Assembly (NCBI GenBank): GCA_022825065.1
Contig: JAJDYR010000037.1
Coordinates: 71,805-135,804, forward strand
Source of the DNA: a bacterium
GTDB taxonomy: Bacteria > UBA8248
DNA length: 64,000 nucleotides
Direction of reading: 5' to 3'
Part shown: positions 10,092-19,669 of the stretch, one piece after another
Numbering within the stretch: position 1 is the stretch's first letter
Layout of the letters: each line of letters opens with the position of its first letter
Made by a program: the position numbers and the translations under genes
Notes under the pieces: model-generated
Database searches by the model: none
Seen by the model: only the letters and a program-made list of their open reading frames with translations
Told to the model about the DNA's origin: nothing

Positions 10092-10598
10092 ATGGACGTG
10101 CTCACGAGAATGGCCGGTGAAATCGGGCAGTTGCTGAAGGATAGGGGACAAACGGTCGCCGTTTCGGAAACCTCCGCAGGCGGCCTGGTGTCGGCCGCTC
10201 TGCTCGCCGTTCCGGGGGCTTCGGCCTATTACATGGGCGGCGGCGTGCTCTACACCTATGATTCGAGGAGCATCCTGCTGGGGCTTCCCGAGGACGCCTT
10301 CGAGGGCATGCGGCCGAGCACGGAGCCCTACGCGGCGAAGCTGGCCGCGGCGATAAAAGACCGGCTGGGGGCGACATGGGGCGTTTCCGAAACCGGGGCG
10401 GCCGGCCCTGCCGGCAACAGGTACGGGGACGCGCCGGGGCATTCGTGCATGGCCGTTTCCGGCCCGGTGGAGAAGGTGATGACGCTGGAGACGGGCAGCG
10501 CGGACAGGGAGGCGAATATGTGGGCGTTCGCGGAGGCGACGCTCGGCCTGCTCAAAGAGGCAATCGAGAAAAACGGAACAAATCAAAGATCGTCATAG
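10092..10598 (+). CDS. CinA C-terminal-domain family protein (nicotinamide-nucleotide amidohydrolase)
   Basis: VAVSETSAGGLVSAALLAVPGASAYYMGGGVLYT; GVSETGAAGPAGNRYGDAPGHS. Confidence 0.87.
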   Translation: MDVLTRMAGEIGQLLKDRGQTVAVSETSAGGLVSAALLAVPGASAYYMGGGVLYTYDSRSILLGLPEDAFEGMRPSTEPYAAKLAAAIKDRLGATWGVSETGAAGPAGNRYGDAPGHSCMAVSGPVEKVMTLETGSADREANMWAFAEATLGLLKEAIEKNGTNQRSS

Positions 10599-10682
10599 GG
10601 GTGACCCTTCGTTACGTTCGGTTATTGGGGGTTCCCGAAAAACGTCAGGTCCTGTTCAAACTAGGCCGGAGGATTGGTCTTG

Positions 10683-10991
10683 TCAAAGTCTAGGTTCGGA
10701 CCTTCCCCGAATCCTTCTTTCGATTTGCTGTTTTTCAATCGAGTCACGGACGTTGACGAGCAATTCTCTGATGTTGAGCAACACGGCGAGTGTGCCGAAC
10801 ACGATTACGGCAACGATCCAGCCGACCACGAGGCCGATGGCGACGCCAATGAAGCCGCCGTAATCCAAAATTTGGTTTTCACCGATATAGAAGCCAACTA
10901 TACCGGAAATGGAAATGACGATGACCGACAAAATTGCGTTGAGTGCACCGAGGGATCTGGCAAGGAATTCATTCACCTTCCGCCCTTTCAT
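10683..10991 (-). CDS. Small predicted membrane protein
   Basis: 102 aa with two hydrophobic segments (ILSVIVISISGIVGFYI; FIGVAIGLVVGWIVAVIVFGTLAVLL). Confidence 0.6.
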   Translation of the reverse strand: MKGRKVNEFLARSLGALNAILSVIVISISGIVGFYIGENQILDYGGFIGVAIGLVVGWIVAVIVFGTLAVLLNIRELLVNVRDSIEKQQIERRIRGRSEPRL

Positions 10992-11097
10992 TCATTGACG
11001 AACTCTTTTGTGATTTTTGTGGGGGGTCGTATATCAAATGTTATGCTTAGTCAAGGGAGTGATTCCCCAAAAAACTAACCTATGGAGATGATGCCTT

Positions 11098-12084
11098 ATG
11101 TTCCGTGCTCTGGTTTTGGAAGAAGATGACGGGAAGGTCAGCTCATCGGTTCAGGAACTCGACGAGGCGAGCCTGCCGGACGGCGACGTGACGGTCGCGA
11201 TCGACTATTCGACGCTCAACTACAAGGACGGGATGATACTCAAGGGTATCGGACGGCTGGTGCGCAATTATCCCCACGTACCGGGAATTGATTTCGCGGG
11301 CACGGTGGAGGAGAGCGCGCACGCAGGTTACAGCCCCGGCGACAAGGTGATTCTCACCGGCTGGCGGGTCGGTGAGGCGCACTGGGGGGGATATTCCCAA
11401 AAGGCGCGCGTGAAGGGGGATTGGCTGGTCCGCCTGCCGGAAAATATGTCCACGAAGCAGGCGATGGCGCTCGGCACGGCCGGCTTCACGGCCATGCTCT
11501 CCGTCCAGGCGCTGGAAGACCACGGCATGGACGTCGAAGACGGGGAGGTGCTCGTCACGGGCGCCGCAGGCGGGGTGGGTTCCGTCGCCGTGGCCGTTCT
11601 CGCGAACCTGGGCTACTCCGTCACCGCGTCGACGGGCAGAGAGGAGACCCACGCTTATCTCGAATCACTCGGCGCCTCGACCATCATCGCGCGGAGTGAA
11701 CTCGCCGAACCCACGAAACGCCCGCTCGAGAGCGAACGCTGGGCGGGTTGTGTCGATTCGGTGGGCGGTACGACGCTCGGACGCCTGCTGACGCAGATGA
11801 AACACCGAAGTTCCGTGGCGGCGGTGGGCCTGGCAGGCGGGAGCGCCCTCGAGACGACGGTGATTCCCTTTCTCCTGCGGGGCGTGAACCTGCTGGGAAT
11901 CGATTCCGTCATGTGCCCCTTCGAGCCTCGTCAAAAGGCGTGGACGCGGCTTGCGCAGCAGATGCCCATGGACAAGCTCGAATCCATGAGCTCCCAGGCG
12001 TCGCTATCCGACCTGGCCGGACTGAGCGGCGATATCCTGAAAGGGCAGGTGAAGGGCCGCGTGGTCGTGGACGTGAACGCCTAG
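11098..12084 (+). CDS. YhdH/AcuI family MDR oxidoreductase (acrylyl-CoA reductase-like)
   Basis: DYSTLNYKDGMILKGIGRLVRNYPHVPGIDFAGTV; VTGAAGGVGSVAVAVLANLGYSVTASTGR; GSALETTVIPFLLRGVNLLGIDSV. Confidence 0.92.
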   Translation: MFRALVLEEDDGKVSSSVQELDEASLPDGDVTVAIDYSTLNYKDGMILKGIGRLVRNYPHVPGIDFAGTVEESAHAGYSPGDKVILTGWRVGEAHWGGYSQKARVKGDWLVRLPENMSTKQAMALGTAGFTAMLSVQALEDHGMDVEDGEVLVTGAAGGVGSVAVAVLANLGYSVTASTGREETHAYLESLGASTIIARSELAEPTKRPLESERWAGCVDSVGGTTLGRLLTQMKHRSSVAAVGLAGGSALETTVIPFLLRGVNLLGIDSVMCPFEPRQKAWTRLAQQMPMDKLESMSSQASLSDLAGLSGDILKGQVKGRVVVDVNA

Positions 12085-12533
12085 GCGTTTCGTTTTTTCG
12101 TCAACTCACGGTCTAAGGCCGCTGCGAACTTGTGGCGGTCCGCGGTGGCCATGGGCGGCGGGCCGCCCTGGACGAGGCCGCCCGAGCGCATGTCCATCAT
12201 GAAGTTTCTCAAAGAAAGCCGCTCGCCCACGTTTTCCTCGGTATAGACCTCACCGCGCGGGTCGATGCCCAGCGCGCCCTTTTCGACCGCTTTCGCCGCG
12301 AAGGGAACATCCGCGGTGATGACGAAATCGCCTGGATCCAGGTTCTCGACGATGTACTCATCGGCCACGTCCGCTCCGCCGGGCACCTGAATCGTGGAAA
12401 CGGAAGGGATGTCCGGCGTTCTCAGCTTCATGTTGGCGACCAGAACCGTCGGAATATCAAGTCGATCGGCGGTTTTATAGAGAATCTCCTTGATATCTTG
12501 CGGGCATGCGTCGGCATCCACCCAGATTTTCAT
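12081..12533 (-). CDS. yaiI: YaiI/YqxD family protein (UPF0178)
   Basis: MKIWVDADACPQDIKEILYKTADRL; VITADVPFAAKAVEKGALGIDPRGEVYTEENV; convergent 4-bp overlap with upstream gene. Confidence 0.92.
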   Translation of the reverse strand: MKIWVDADACPQDIKEILYKTADRLDIPTVLVANMKLRTPDIPSVSTIQVPGGADVADEYIVENLDPGDFVITADVPFAAKAVEKGALGIDPRGEVYTEENVGERLSLRNFMMDMRSGGLVQGGPPPMATADRHKFAAALDRELTKKRNA

Positions 12534-12652
12534 GCGCTATCCCTCTCATCGCCCTTAATCACGACGGCTCCTTTATAGTATGATGCTTTTCATTCGAGAT
12601 GCCCAATACGTAAGGCCGAATAGGCTGACATTTGCGCGAAGAAAGGGGAAGG

Positions 12653-12868
12653 ATGGCGGAACCACAAGCGAATCACGAGAAAACAGCGGCGCGAATCGCA
12701 GAGATGGCCGAAACCGTCTTCGGCGTTCCCCGGGATGAACTCGGCCTCAAGACGGCGGATGATTGCGCGCGGATGCTCCGGATTCTCTCAGGCACACCCG
12801 TTGAGGCCACCGATGAGCCGTTCCTCCCACCGCTCGAAAACTTTAAGGCCGATGAGAACGCGGAATGA
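12653..12868 (+). CDS. Small AtzG/GatC-like (DUF4089-type) protein preceding amidase
   Basis: 71 aa; ATGA overlap with downstream amidase; AtzG-like size and position. Confidence 0.55.
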   Translation: MAEPQANHEKTAARIAEMAETVFGVPRDELGLKTADDCARMLRILSGTPVEATDEPFLPPLENFKADENAE

Positions 12869-14208
12869 GTGAACACTGGCGGCTCTCCCTGAGCGACGGC
12901 TTGCGCAGGATGGAGGAGGGCGCTCTCTCGGCGGCGGAATGGGTGCGCTCTCTTTTATCCCGCATCGACGCTTGTGAGGAGCAGGTGAAGGCCTGGGTGC
13001 AGGTGGATGGAGAGGGCGCGCTCGAGGCGGCGAAGGCGGTGGACGACGCCCGAAACGCCGGGGAGGAACTGGGGCCTCTGGCCGGGGCGCCCTTTGCGGC
13101 CAAGGATATCTTCGGCGTCCGGGGCCTCAAACTCGAAGCTGGAACGGAGATTTTCAAGGGACGCACGGCTTCAGAGGACGCCGAGTGTGTGGCGCGCCTG
13201 CGGCGTGCGGGCGCGATCGCCCTCGGCAAGGCGGTGACGACGCCTTTCGCGCAGGGTGATCCCTCCATCGCCCGCAACCCCTGGAACGTCGAGCGCAGCC
13301 CGGGCGGGTCGAGCAGCGGTTCCGCCGCCGCCGTGGGTGCGGGCATGGCGCCCGCCGCGTTTGGCAGCCAGACGACGGGCTCCACGCTTCGCCCCGCCGC
13401 GTACTGCGGCGTGCCGGGCCTGAAGCCCACCTATGGACGCATTCCCAGGACGGGCGTCATCGAAGTTTCGTGGAATTTCGATCATCTGGGAATCATCGCG
13501 CGCACGGTCGAGGACATCGCCAGAATCCTCGAAGTGGCGGCAGGCCCCGATGGCGCGGACCACAGCGCCGTGCAGTCCCCGCCGCCCGCCGCGAACCAGA
13601 CGCCGCGAAAGCCGGTAAAAATCGCGTATTTGAAGCATTTGCTCGCGCTGGCGAGCGAGGAAGTCGTCGAATGGACCGAGCGGGCCGTAGCCCGGGTAAA
13701 ATCAAGGGGCATCGAAGTCGAGGAGGTGGAACTGCCCCTGAGCATGGATGAGATAAACGCGGCGCATTTCATCGCCCGCTGCGTGGATTCCGCCGCCTGC
13801 CACCAGGATATTTACGATGCGCACAAGGACGAGTTGCCGCCATACGTGCGCAGGAGCATGACGATCGGCTATATGGCGCCCGCCGTCCATTACGTGAAGG
13901 CGCTGCGCGTGCGCGCGAGTTTCATCCGGAAAATGGACGCTCTGATGGAGCGCTACGATCTGTTCGTGCTGCCGAGTTTCGACGCGGGGCCGCCGCCGTG
14001 GGCGGAGTCCACCGGGGGGCCGGCCTTCTTGCAGCCGCTCACCTTTTCGGGGCAGCCCGCGATCACCCTGCCGCTGGGACGGGGGGAGATGGACCTCCCC
14101 CTGGGGATCCAGTTCGGCGCGATGCGCTGCGGCGAGGAGAAACTGCTCGCGATGGCGAGGTGGTTCGAGGACGAGATGGGCTGGCGGGCGGAGTTTCCCG
14201 AATTCTAG
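12865..14208 (+). CDS. Amidase-signature family protein (AtzE-like)
   Basis: GAPFAAKDIFGVRGLKLEAGTEIF; GGSSSGSAAAVGAGMAPAAFGSQTTGSTLRPAAYCGVPGLKPTYGRIP. Confidence 0.9.
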   Translation: MSEHWRLSLSDGLRRMEEGALSAAEWVRSLLSRIDACEEQVKAWVQVDGEGALEAAKAVDDARNAGEELGPLAGAPFAAKDIFGVRGLKLEAGTEIFKGRTASEDAECVARLRRAGAIALGKAVTTPFAQGDPSIARNPWNVERSPGGSSSGSAAAVGAGMAPAAFGSQTTGSTLRPAAYCGVPGLKPTYGRIPRTGVIEVSWNFDHLGIIARTVEDIARILEVAAGPDGADHSAVQSPPPAANQTPRKPVKIAYLKHLLALASEEVVEWTERAVARVKSRGIEVEEVELPLSMDEINAAHFIARCVDSAACHQDIYDAHKDELPPYVRRSMTIGYMAPAVHYVKALRVRASFIRKMDALMERYDLFVLPSFDAGPPPWAESTGGPAFLQPLTFSGQPAITLPLGRGEMDLPLGIQFGAMRCGEEKLLAMARWFEDEMGWRAEFPEF

Positions 14209-14250
14209 AACGGCATACATATTTGAGTTCTTGACATAGAGGGGCCTGAA

Positions 14251-15396
14251 ATGAACGAGACCGGAGTTGAAACGGCGGCGCCGGAGGCGGCGGATGCGGT
14301 GAAGCTCAAGATCATCGACGCGGACATCCATCCGCGCATGAACGGCATGTACCAGCTTCACCCGTATCTGTCCGAATCGTGGCGCAAGCGCATGGGCGTG
14401 GCGCCGCTCAGTTCCGCCAAGGACCCGACCACCGCGCGGAACGTCTTCTCGATACCCAAGCGCTGGTACTACCACCCCCACGGCGCGGAACGCCCCGACG
14501 CCCTGCCGCCGGACGGCGGGAGGCCGGGTTCGAACCTCGACATGCTGCGCTCCCACCATCTGGACAAGTACGGCGTCGACGCCGGCATCCTCATCGCGGG
14601 CGACCTGTTCGGCATCGGCGGGCTGCCGGACGCCGACATGGCGGCGGCCTTCATCGCGGCGAACAACGACTGGCTGCTCCACGAGTGGTGCGAACCGGAG
14701 CCCAGGCTCAAGCTCGCGATGCACGTCGGCCCGCGCGACCCGGGGCTCGCCGCCAAGGAAATCGAGAGAATCGGCGCGCATCCCGCCGTGGTGCAGGTGC
14801 AGATTCCCCAGATGGACGTTTTGCTGGGGAACCGCCACTACTACCCCATCTACGAGGCCGCGGAAGCCATGGGTCTTCCCATCGGGATGCACGGCGCGGG
14901 AGAGGGGGCGGGGGTGAACACGCCCATGAACCCCACCGGAATCCCCGCCTACTACATCGAGGTGCACACGGGCGCGGTGACGATTGCGCAATCCCAGGTG
15001 ATCAGCCTGGTGTGCGAGGGCGTGTTCGTGCGCTTCCCGAAGCTCAAGGTCGTCTTTCAGGAGATGGGCTACGCCTGGCTGCCGAGCATCATGTGGCGCT
15101 TCGACCAGGAATGGCGCTCGCTGCGAGCGGAGGTGCCCTGGCTCGAACGTCCGCCGAGCGAATACATCGTCGACCACATCCGGCTGACCACGCAGCCCAT
15201 CGCGGAGCCGCCCACGAACGAGGACCACCGCCAGATTCTCAGGATGGCGAAAGCGGAGAAGACGCTGCTGTTCGCGTCCGATTATCCACACTGGGATTTC
15301 GACAATCCCCGGCAGGTTTTCCAGGAAGTCTCCGACGACTTGAGACGCCGCATCTACCACGAGAGCGCCGAGGAGCTCTACGGGCACAAGCTCTGA
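14251..15396 (+). CDS. Amidohydrolase family protein (amidohydro_2 / ACMSD-like)
   Basis: KIIDADIHPRMNG N-terminal motif; GMHGAGEG; FQEMGYAWLPSIMWRFDQEW; FASDYPHWDFDNP. Confidence 0.9.
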   Translation: MNETGVETAAPEAADAVKLKIIDADIHPRMNGMYQLHPYLSESWRKRMGVAPLSSAKDPTTARNVFSIPKRWYYHPHGAERPDALPPDGGRPGSNLDMLRSHHLDKYGVDAGILIAGDLFGIGGLPDADMAAAFIAANNDWLLHEWCEPEPRLKLAMHVGPRDPGLAAKEIERIGAHPAVVQVQIPQMDVLLGNRHYYPIYEAAEAMGLPIGMHGAGEGAGVNTPMNPTGIPAYYIEVHTGAVTIAQSQVISLVCEGVFVRFPKLKVVFQEMGYAWLPSIMWRFDQEWRSLRAEVPWLERPPSEYIVDHIRLTTQPIAEPPTNEDHRQILRMAKAEKTLLFASDYPHWDFDNPRQVFQEVSDDLRRRIYHESAEELYGHKL

Positions 15397-15450
15397 GCGG
15401 GGCGGCGGTGAAGGCCCGCCACTTGGCCATGCGGGAGAAACGCAGCTAAT

Positions 15451-15676
15451 AGGGGGCCGTTGAAAAAGCCTTTGTCCAAAGGAGCAACCCCCCCTACCCC
15501 CCTTGTCGGAGGATAAAGGCAACCCCCCCTACCCCCCCTTGGCAGGGGGGCAAGAAAAAACAAAAACCCCTCTACCGGCGGCGGGCGTCGTCTTTTCATA
15601 CCCCTGACAAGGGAGCGTTCTTTTTTTACCCCCCTGACAAGGGGGGTAGGGGGGGTGGTTTTCAGGGCGAGGAGGC
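15451..15676. repeat. MITE-like palindromic intergenic element, copy B
   Basis: gccgttgaaaaagcc ... aaccccccctaccccccttgtcgg / ccccctgacaaggggggtagggggggtgg; a further terminus aaagggttttcaacagcccctt at 15991-16012. Confidence 0.85.
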
Positions 15677-15765
15677 GAAAAGGCAAAGGCGAAAATGGAT
15701 TCCGTCGAACCCTCCCGCATTGGTCGGCTCCGACACCGGAATGACGGACAAAGCCGCACCGTCTC

Positions 15766-15785
15766 GGACAGGTCGCGACCTGTCC
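15766..15785. repeat. Palindrome GGACAGGTCGCGACCTGTCC
   Basis: Perfect 20-bp palindrome; identical sequence at 42005-42024 and within 60558-60581. Confidence 0.85.
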
Positions 15786-15867
15786 CTGCAGCTTCTACCC
15801 CCGATACAAGATGGTTTGCCGGGCGACGGGGAAGAGGAAGTCCACCCGCATCAATCGGTTTTTTACC

Positions 15868-15938
15868 TGTAGGGGCCGCATACATGCGGCCCATGACGGG
15901 CGGAGAAAAAGGCCGGGTCGCATGTATGCGACCCCTAC
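15868..15938. repeat. Twin-palindrome element GTAGGGGCCGCATACATGCGGCCC-N-GGGTCGCATGTATGCGACCCCTAC
   Basis: Near-identical copy at 22975-23043; ends GTAGGGG/CCCCTAC are inverted. Confidence 0.85.
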
Positions 15939-16060
15939 AACAGGAGCGACAATGACGCCGGAATGACGTCGGTGGTGAAAACCGAGCTAGAAAGGGTTTT
16001 CAACAGCCCCTTCAGGTGTGGGCTGCGATATAGCTGAATGGCTCGGAATGCCCGCCCGTA

Positions 16061-17158
16061 TCAAAGATCGAGGCGGAATTTTCGCACCGCCTCCTCGTTC
16101 ACTTCCACGCCCAGGCCCGGACCCTCGGGCACCTTGACGACCCCGCCTTCCGCCTCGAAGCCGGTGACGATGTCCTCATCGTGCCACGCGGGGGCCTTGC
16201 CCGATTCGTTGTAGACGATGGAAGGGGTCGAGGCGAAAAGGTGCGCGCAGGCGGCGTCGTTCAGCGCGCTGTGGATCACGCTGCCGCAGATGCCCTCGAT
16301 GCCGTGAATCTCGATGAGGGCGGCGGCCTTTTTCGCATGAAGCAGCCCGCCCTCGCGGTTCACCTTCAGGTTCACGATGTCGGCGGCGCGCCTGCGGGCG
16401 ATTTCGGCCAGATAGTCGGGACGGAACGACTCGTCCGCGCAGATGGGGATGCGCGTGTTCTTGTTGACGAATTCCAGGCCGTCCAGGTCGTTGCCGGGCA
16501 CGGGCTGCTCCAGCATCGTGATGCCGTACTCCTCGATGCGCGCGCACATCTGCACGGCGAGCTTGGGCGTCCAGCTCATGTTCGCGTCGACGACGATGTG
16601 CGCCTCATCCCCGGCCGCCTCCCTGGCCGCCGCGACGCGGGCGATGCTCGTCTTCGTGTCGCGGTTCATCTTCACCTTGAACGAGGTGATGCCCAGCGCC
16701 ATGGACTGCGCCGCGAGTTCGGCGGTCCTTTCGGGTGATTCGAGCGGCAGGATGTCGAAGGCGGGCATCTCGTCCCTGATTTTTCCGCCCAGCAGGTCGT
16801 AGACCGGACAGCCCAGCATGCGCCCGATGAGATCGTGCACGGCGCAGTCGATAGCCGCCTTGGGGGAATGGTGGAAGGGGATGGCCTTCTCCATCCTGTG
16901 GACGATGCGTTCCCTGTCGAAGGGGCTGCAGTCGGCGACGGCGGGAACCAGGTATTCATCGAGTATCTGGTACGCGCTCTTCAAGGTCTCCCCGGTCGGG
17001 AACGAGCGCAGCGGCGCCCCGCCCCAGCCCGAAACGCCCTCGCAGGTGATTTTTACGACGATGTCTTCTGAGTGCGTCGCGGTGCGTGTGGCGCTCTTGT
17101 AGGGATGGTTGAGCGGGATGGCGACGGGGAAGAGTTCTATTTTCTCGATTTTTCTCAT
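16061..17158 (-). CDS. Mandelate racemase / muconate lactonizing enzyme family (enolase superfamily)
   Basis: ITSFKVKMNRD (KxK); IVVDANMSW; MLEQPVPGND; ICADESFRP; NLKVNREGGLLHAKKAAALIE. Confidence 0.93.
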   Translation of the reverse strand: MRKIEKIELFPVAIPLNHPYKSATRTATHSEDIVVKITCEGVSGWGGAPLRSFPTGETLKSAYQILDEYLVPAVADCSPFDRERIVHRMEKAIPFHHSPKAAIDCAVHDLIGRMLGCPVYDLLGGKIRDEMPAFDILPLESPERTAELAAQSMALGITSFKVKMNRDTKTSIARVAAAREAAGDEAHIVVDANMSWTPKLAVQMCARIEEYGITMLEQPVPGNDLDGLEFVNKNTRIPICADESFRPDYLAEIARRRAADIVNLKVNREGGLLHAKKAAALIEIHGIEGICGSVIHSALNDAACAHLFASTPSIVYNESGKAPAWHDEDIVTGFEAEGGVVKVPEGPGLGVEVNEEAVRKFRLDL

Positions 17159-17186
17159 TCGCGCTCTCGGCTCCTGTGGCGGGGAA

Positions 17187-17585
17187 TCACACGTGCAGCA
17201 TCACCAGGTCTTTTTCGAGCGTGACCTCATACGTCTCGATGGAGGGGTCTTCTTCCGCCTCGAGCGTCACCTCATAGGTTTTGACGCGCATCCTGTGGGG
17301 GTTGAATACGGAGCGCCCGTTCGTGATGTCGAACTCCCAGCAGTGCCAGGGACACACGAGAACCTGCTCGTCCATCACGTATTCGTAGGTATGGGGCCTG
17401 GAGGACTTCATGGTCCCCTTGACCTTGCCCAGGCAAAGCGGCGCGCCCTGGTGCGGGCAGGAGTTCCTCACCGCGTACAGGGAGTTCCTGATGTTGAACA
17501 CGCCGATGGAGCGGCCCTCGACCTCGACGATCTTGCGCGCACCGGGAGGCAGTTCCGATATTTTGCACACCAGGTGTTTCGCCAT
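17187..17585 (-). CDS. Rieske [2Fe-2S] domain protein
   Basis: CPHQGAPLC ... CPWHCWEFD Rieske ligand motifs; start ATG at 17585. Confidence 0.92.
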   Translation of the reverse strand: MAKHLVCKISELPPGARKIVEVEGRSIGVFNIRNSLYAVRNSCPHQGAPLCLGKVKGTMKSSRPHTYEYVMDEQVLVCPWHCWEFDITNGRSVFNPHRMRVKTYEVTLEAEEDPSIETYEVTLEKDLVMLHV

Positions 17586-17602
17586 GCGCGATACGCCCCG
17601 TT

Positions 17603-18430
17603 CTAGTTTCCGGCCGCCGCGGCCGCCGCCTTTTCTCTCAGTATCTCCTCGAGCTTCGGCATGGCGCGCACCGACGCGTAGCGCGCGTGCTGGCCGCTTT
17701 GCGTGGAGAGGCTCCGCTTCGAGCCCTTGGGGATGTGGATGATGGAGCCGGGGCCCGCCTGCTGCCGCTCGTCGTCCACCTGGGCGTCGATGACTCCCTT
17801 GATGACGTAGACGAACTGCTCGTGCGCGTTCTCGGCCGTCGAATCCTCGAATCCTTCGGGTATTTCGCCGTAGCCGAACGCGAGGCGCTCGCCCTCGATC
17901 CACACGGTGTGGCGTCCCGAGGATGCGGGCGCGTCGAAGGAGGGGAGTATCGGGTAATAGGAGTTGTTCAGGCCCTCGACGATGATTTCCGATCTCTCGG
18001 CGTCTCTTTCGTATTCTTCCGCAGTGCCATCCTCGTACCGCTGGTTGATTTCCTCGACGGTGAGCGCCTTGTCCGGCACCACCTGGTCCCTGTCGAGCCC
18101 CACGACCGTCCAGGAACGGTCCTTCACGTAGAGGTAGTCCATGTCGCCGTCTTCGGTGGCGCCCATTTGATGCTGGGCGTAAGGGGGCACGTGAACGAAG
18201 GTGCCCGGCGCGACGACCCTTCTGTCCTTCCCGACGAGGGCGTTGATTTTACCGCTGATGGGGAAAATCATGAGTTCGTTGGGGTGGTAGTGGATTTGGG
18301 AGCCCGTGCCGGCCACCTTGCTGACCTGGCAGAAATACATGAATTCCCCCTCGATGATGGCTCCCTGGCCGGAGGAGAGATGGGGCGTGACGGCTTTTTT
18401 CTCTATTTCTTCGAAGCGATGGAACGGCAT
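17603..18430 (-). CDS. Bicupin domain-containing protein
   Basis: Cupin motifs in both halves (QIHYHPNELMIFPISGKINALVG; EQFVYVIKGVIDAQVDDERQQAGPGSIIHIPKGSKRSL). Confidence 0.88.
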   Translation of the reverse strand: MPFHRFEEIEKKAVTPHLSSGQGAIIEGEFMYFCQVSKVAGTGSQIHYHPNELMIFPISGKINALVGKDRRVVAPGTFVHVPPYAQHQMGATEDGDMDYLYVKDRSWTVVGLDRDQVVPDKALTVEEINQRYEDGTAEEYERDAERSEIIVEGLNNSYYPILPSFDAPASSGRHTVWIEGERLAFGYGEIPEGFEDSTAENAHEQFVYVIKGVIDAQVDDERQQAGPGSIIHIPKGSKRSLSTQSGQHARYASVRAMPKLEEILREKAAAAAAGN

Positions 18431-18667
18431 ACGGTAAACTCCTTTTCTGACGAAATTATCCCCGCATTGGTTTTCGGTGAATCACGGCAAGGGGTCGCCG
18501 GGAATCAAAAAATTCTTGTTGTCAGGTTTGTTGAACCCAAGGCGCGAATGTTACCCTTTCCCGTCGCGTCTGACAATTTATGATCGATAAAAATAATGAG
18601 GCGTCCCCCGGCGGGGGGCGCGAAAGTGGATTCTTGACGGCGTGTATCAAATTTACTGGAGGTTGTT

Positions 18668-19669
18668 ATGACGGATGAGAAAGTACGGCTGGCGTCCATC
18701 GGCCTGGCCAACTGGGGAACCATGCTGGGGAACGCCGCGAAAAGGGCGGGGAACGTGGAAATCACCCGGTGCTTCACGAGAACGGAGTCCTCGCGCGAGG
18801 AGTTCGCGGAGAAATTCGGGTGCCGCCCGGCGGCGTCTTACGATGAAGTGCTGAAGGACAGCGAGGTGGAGGGCATCCTCATCGCCACGCCCCATTCCAC
18901 GCATACGGACCTGATCACGCAGGCCGCATCGGCGGGCAAGCACGTCTTCGTCGAAAAGCCGCTCACCCTGACGGTGGCGGATGCGGACAAGTGCATCGAA
19001 GCCACCGAGAGCGCGGGCGTCACGATGCTGGTGGGACACCACAGGAGGCGGCAGGGCGCGAACCGCCGGATACGCGCGATGATAGACGAGGGCGCGCTCG
19101 GGATGGTTCACGCCCTGGAGGCGAACCTCTCGAATCCCAACGGCCAAAACCCGAGAAGCGGTTGGCGGAACGACCCGGCGGAATGCCCGGCGGGGGGCAT
19201 GACGGGGCTGGGCGTCCACATGGTGGACAACCTCCAGTACCTGGCCGGCCCGGCAAAGCGGGTGAGCGCGTTCAGCAAGCAACTCTACGCCGCGGGCAAT
19301 CTGGACGACGTGACGAACATCATCCTCGAATACGAGAGCGGCCCGCTCGGCTACATCACCACCTGCTACGTCACCTCCAAGCAGTGCACGACGTCGGCCC
19401 ACGGCACCGAAGCCTCCGCGTGGAGCGAGGACGAGGGTGAGCGGCTGTATCTCCAGAAAAAAGGCGAGAACGAACGGAGCGAGCTTTCCGTGGACGGCGG
19501 CGATGCGCTCGCCGAGGAAATACAGGAATTCGGCAGGTGCATCCGCGGTGAGGCCACGCCGGAGACGGACGGAAAAGCGGCGCGGGAAGTGGTGGCCGTC
19601 CTGGAGTCGATCGTCGAGAGTGCGAAGAGCGGGCGCGTGGTCGAGGTTTCGGAGATCAGGGGGCATTGA
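18668..19669 (+). CDS. Gfo/Idh/MocA family oxidoreductase
   Basis: VEGILIATPHSTHTDLITQAASAGKHVFVEKPLTLTVADADKCIEA. Confidence 0.93.
   Translation: MTDEKVRLASIGLANWGTMLGNAAKRAGNVEITRCFTRTESSREEFAEKFGCRPAASYDEVLKDSEVEGILIATPHSTHTDLITQAASAGKHVFVEKPLTLTVADADKCIEATESAGVTMLVGHHRRRQGANRRIRAMIDEGALGMVHALEANLSNPNGQNPRSGWRNDPAECPAGGMTGLGVHMVDNLQYLAGPAKRVSAFSKQLYAAGNLDDVTNIILEYESGPLGYITTCYVTSKQCTTSAHGTEASAWSEDEGERLYLQKKGENERSELSVDGGDALAEEIQEFGRCIRGEATPETDGKAAREVVAVLESIVESAKSGRVVEVSEIRGH

Noticed and set aside
15451-16012. CRISPR array interpretation of clustered repeats
   Set aside because: Repeats are inverted, C/G-rich, irregularly spaced, scattered across the window and not separated by unique fixed-length spacers. 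No cas genes.
17583-17903. N-terminal extension of the Rieske protein ORF (17187-17903)
   Set aside because: The extension is antisense-frame-like Arg-rich sequence overlapping the bicupin gene. ATG 17585 gives a normal Rieske N-terminus.
18602-18622. GCGTCCCCCGGCGGGGGGCGC hairpin upstream of the Gfo/Idh/MocA gene as a riboswitch or terminator
   Set aside because: Short simple hairpin without a T tract or any recognisable riboswitch core; insufficient evidence.
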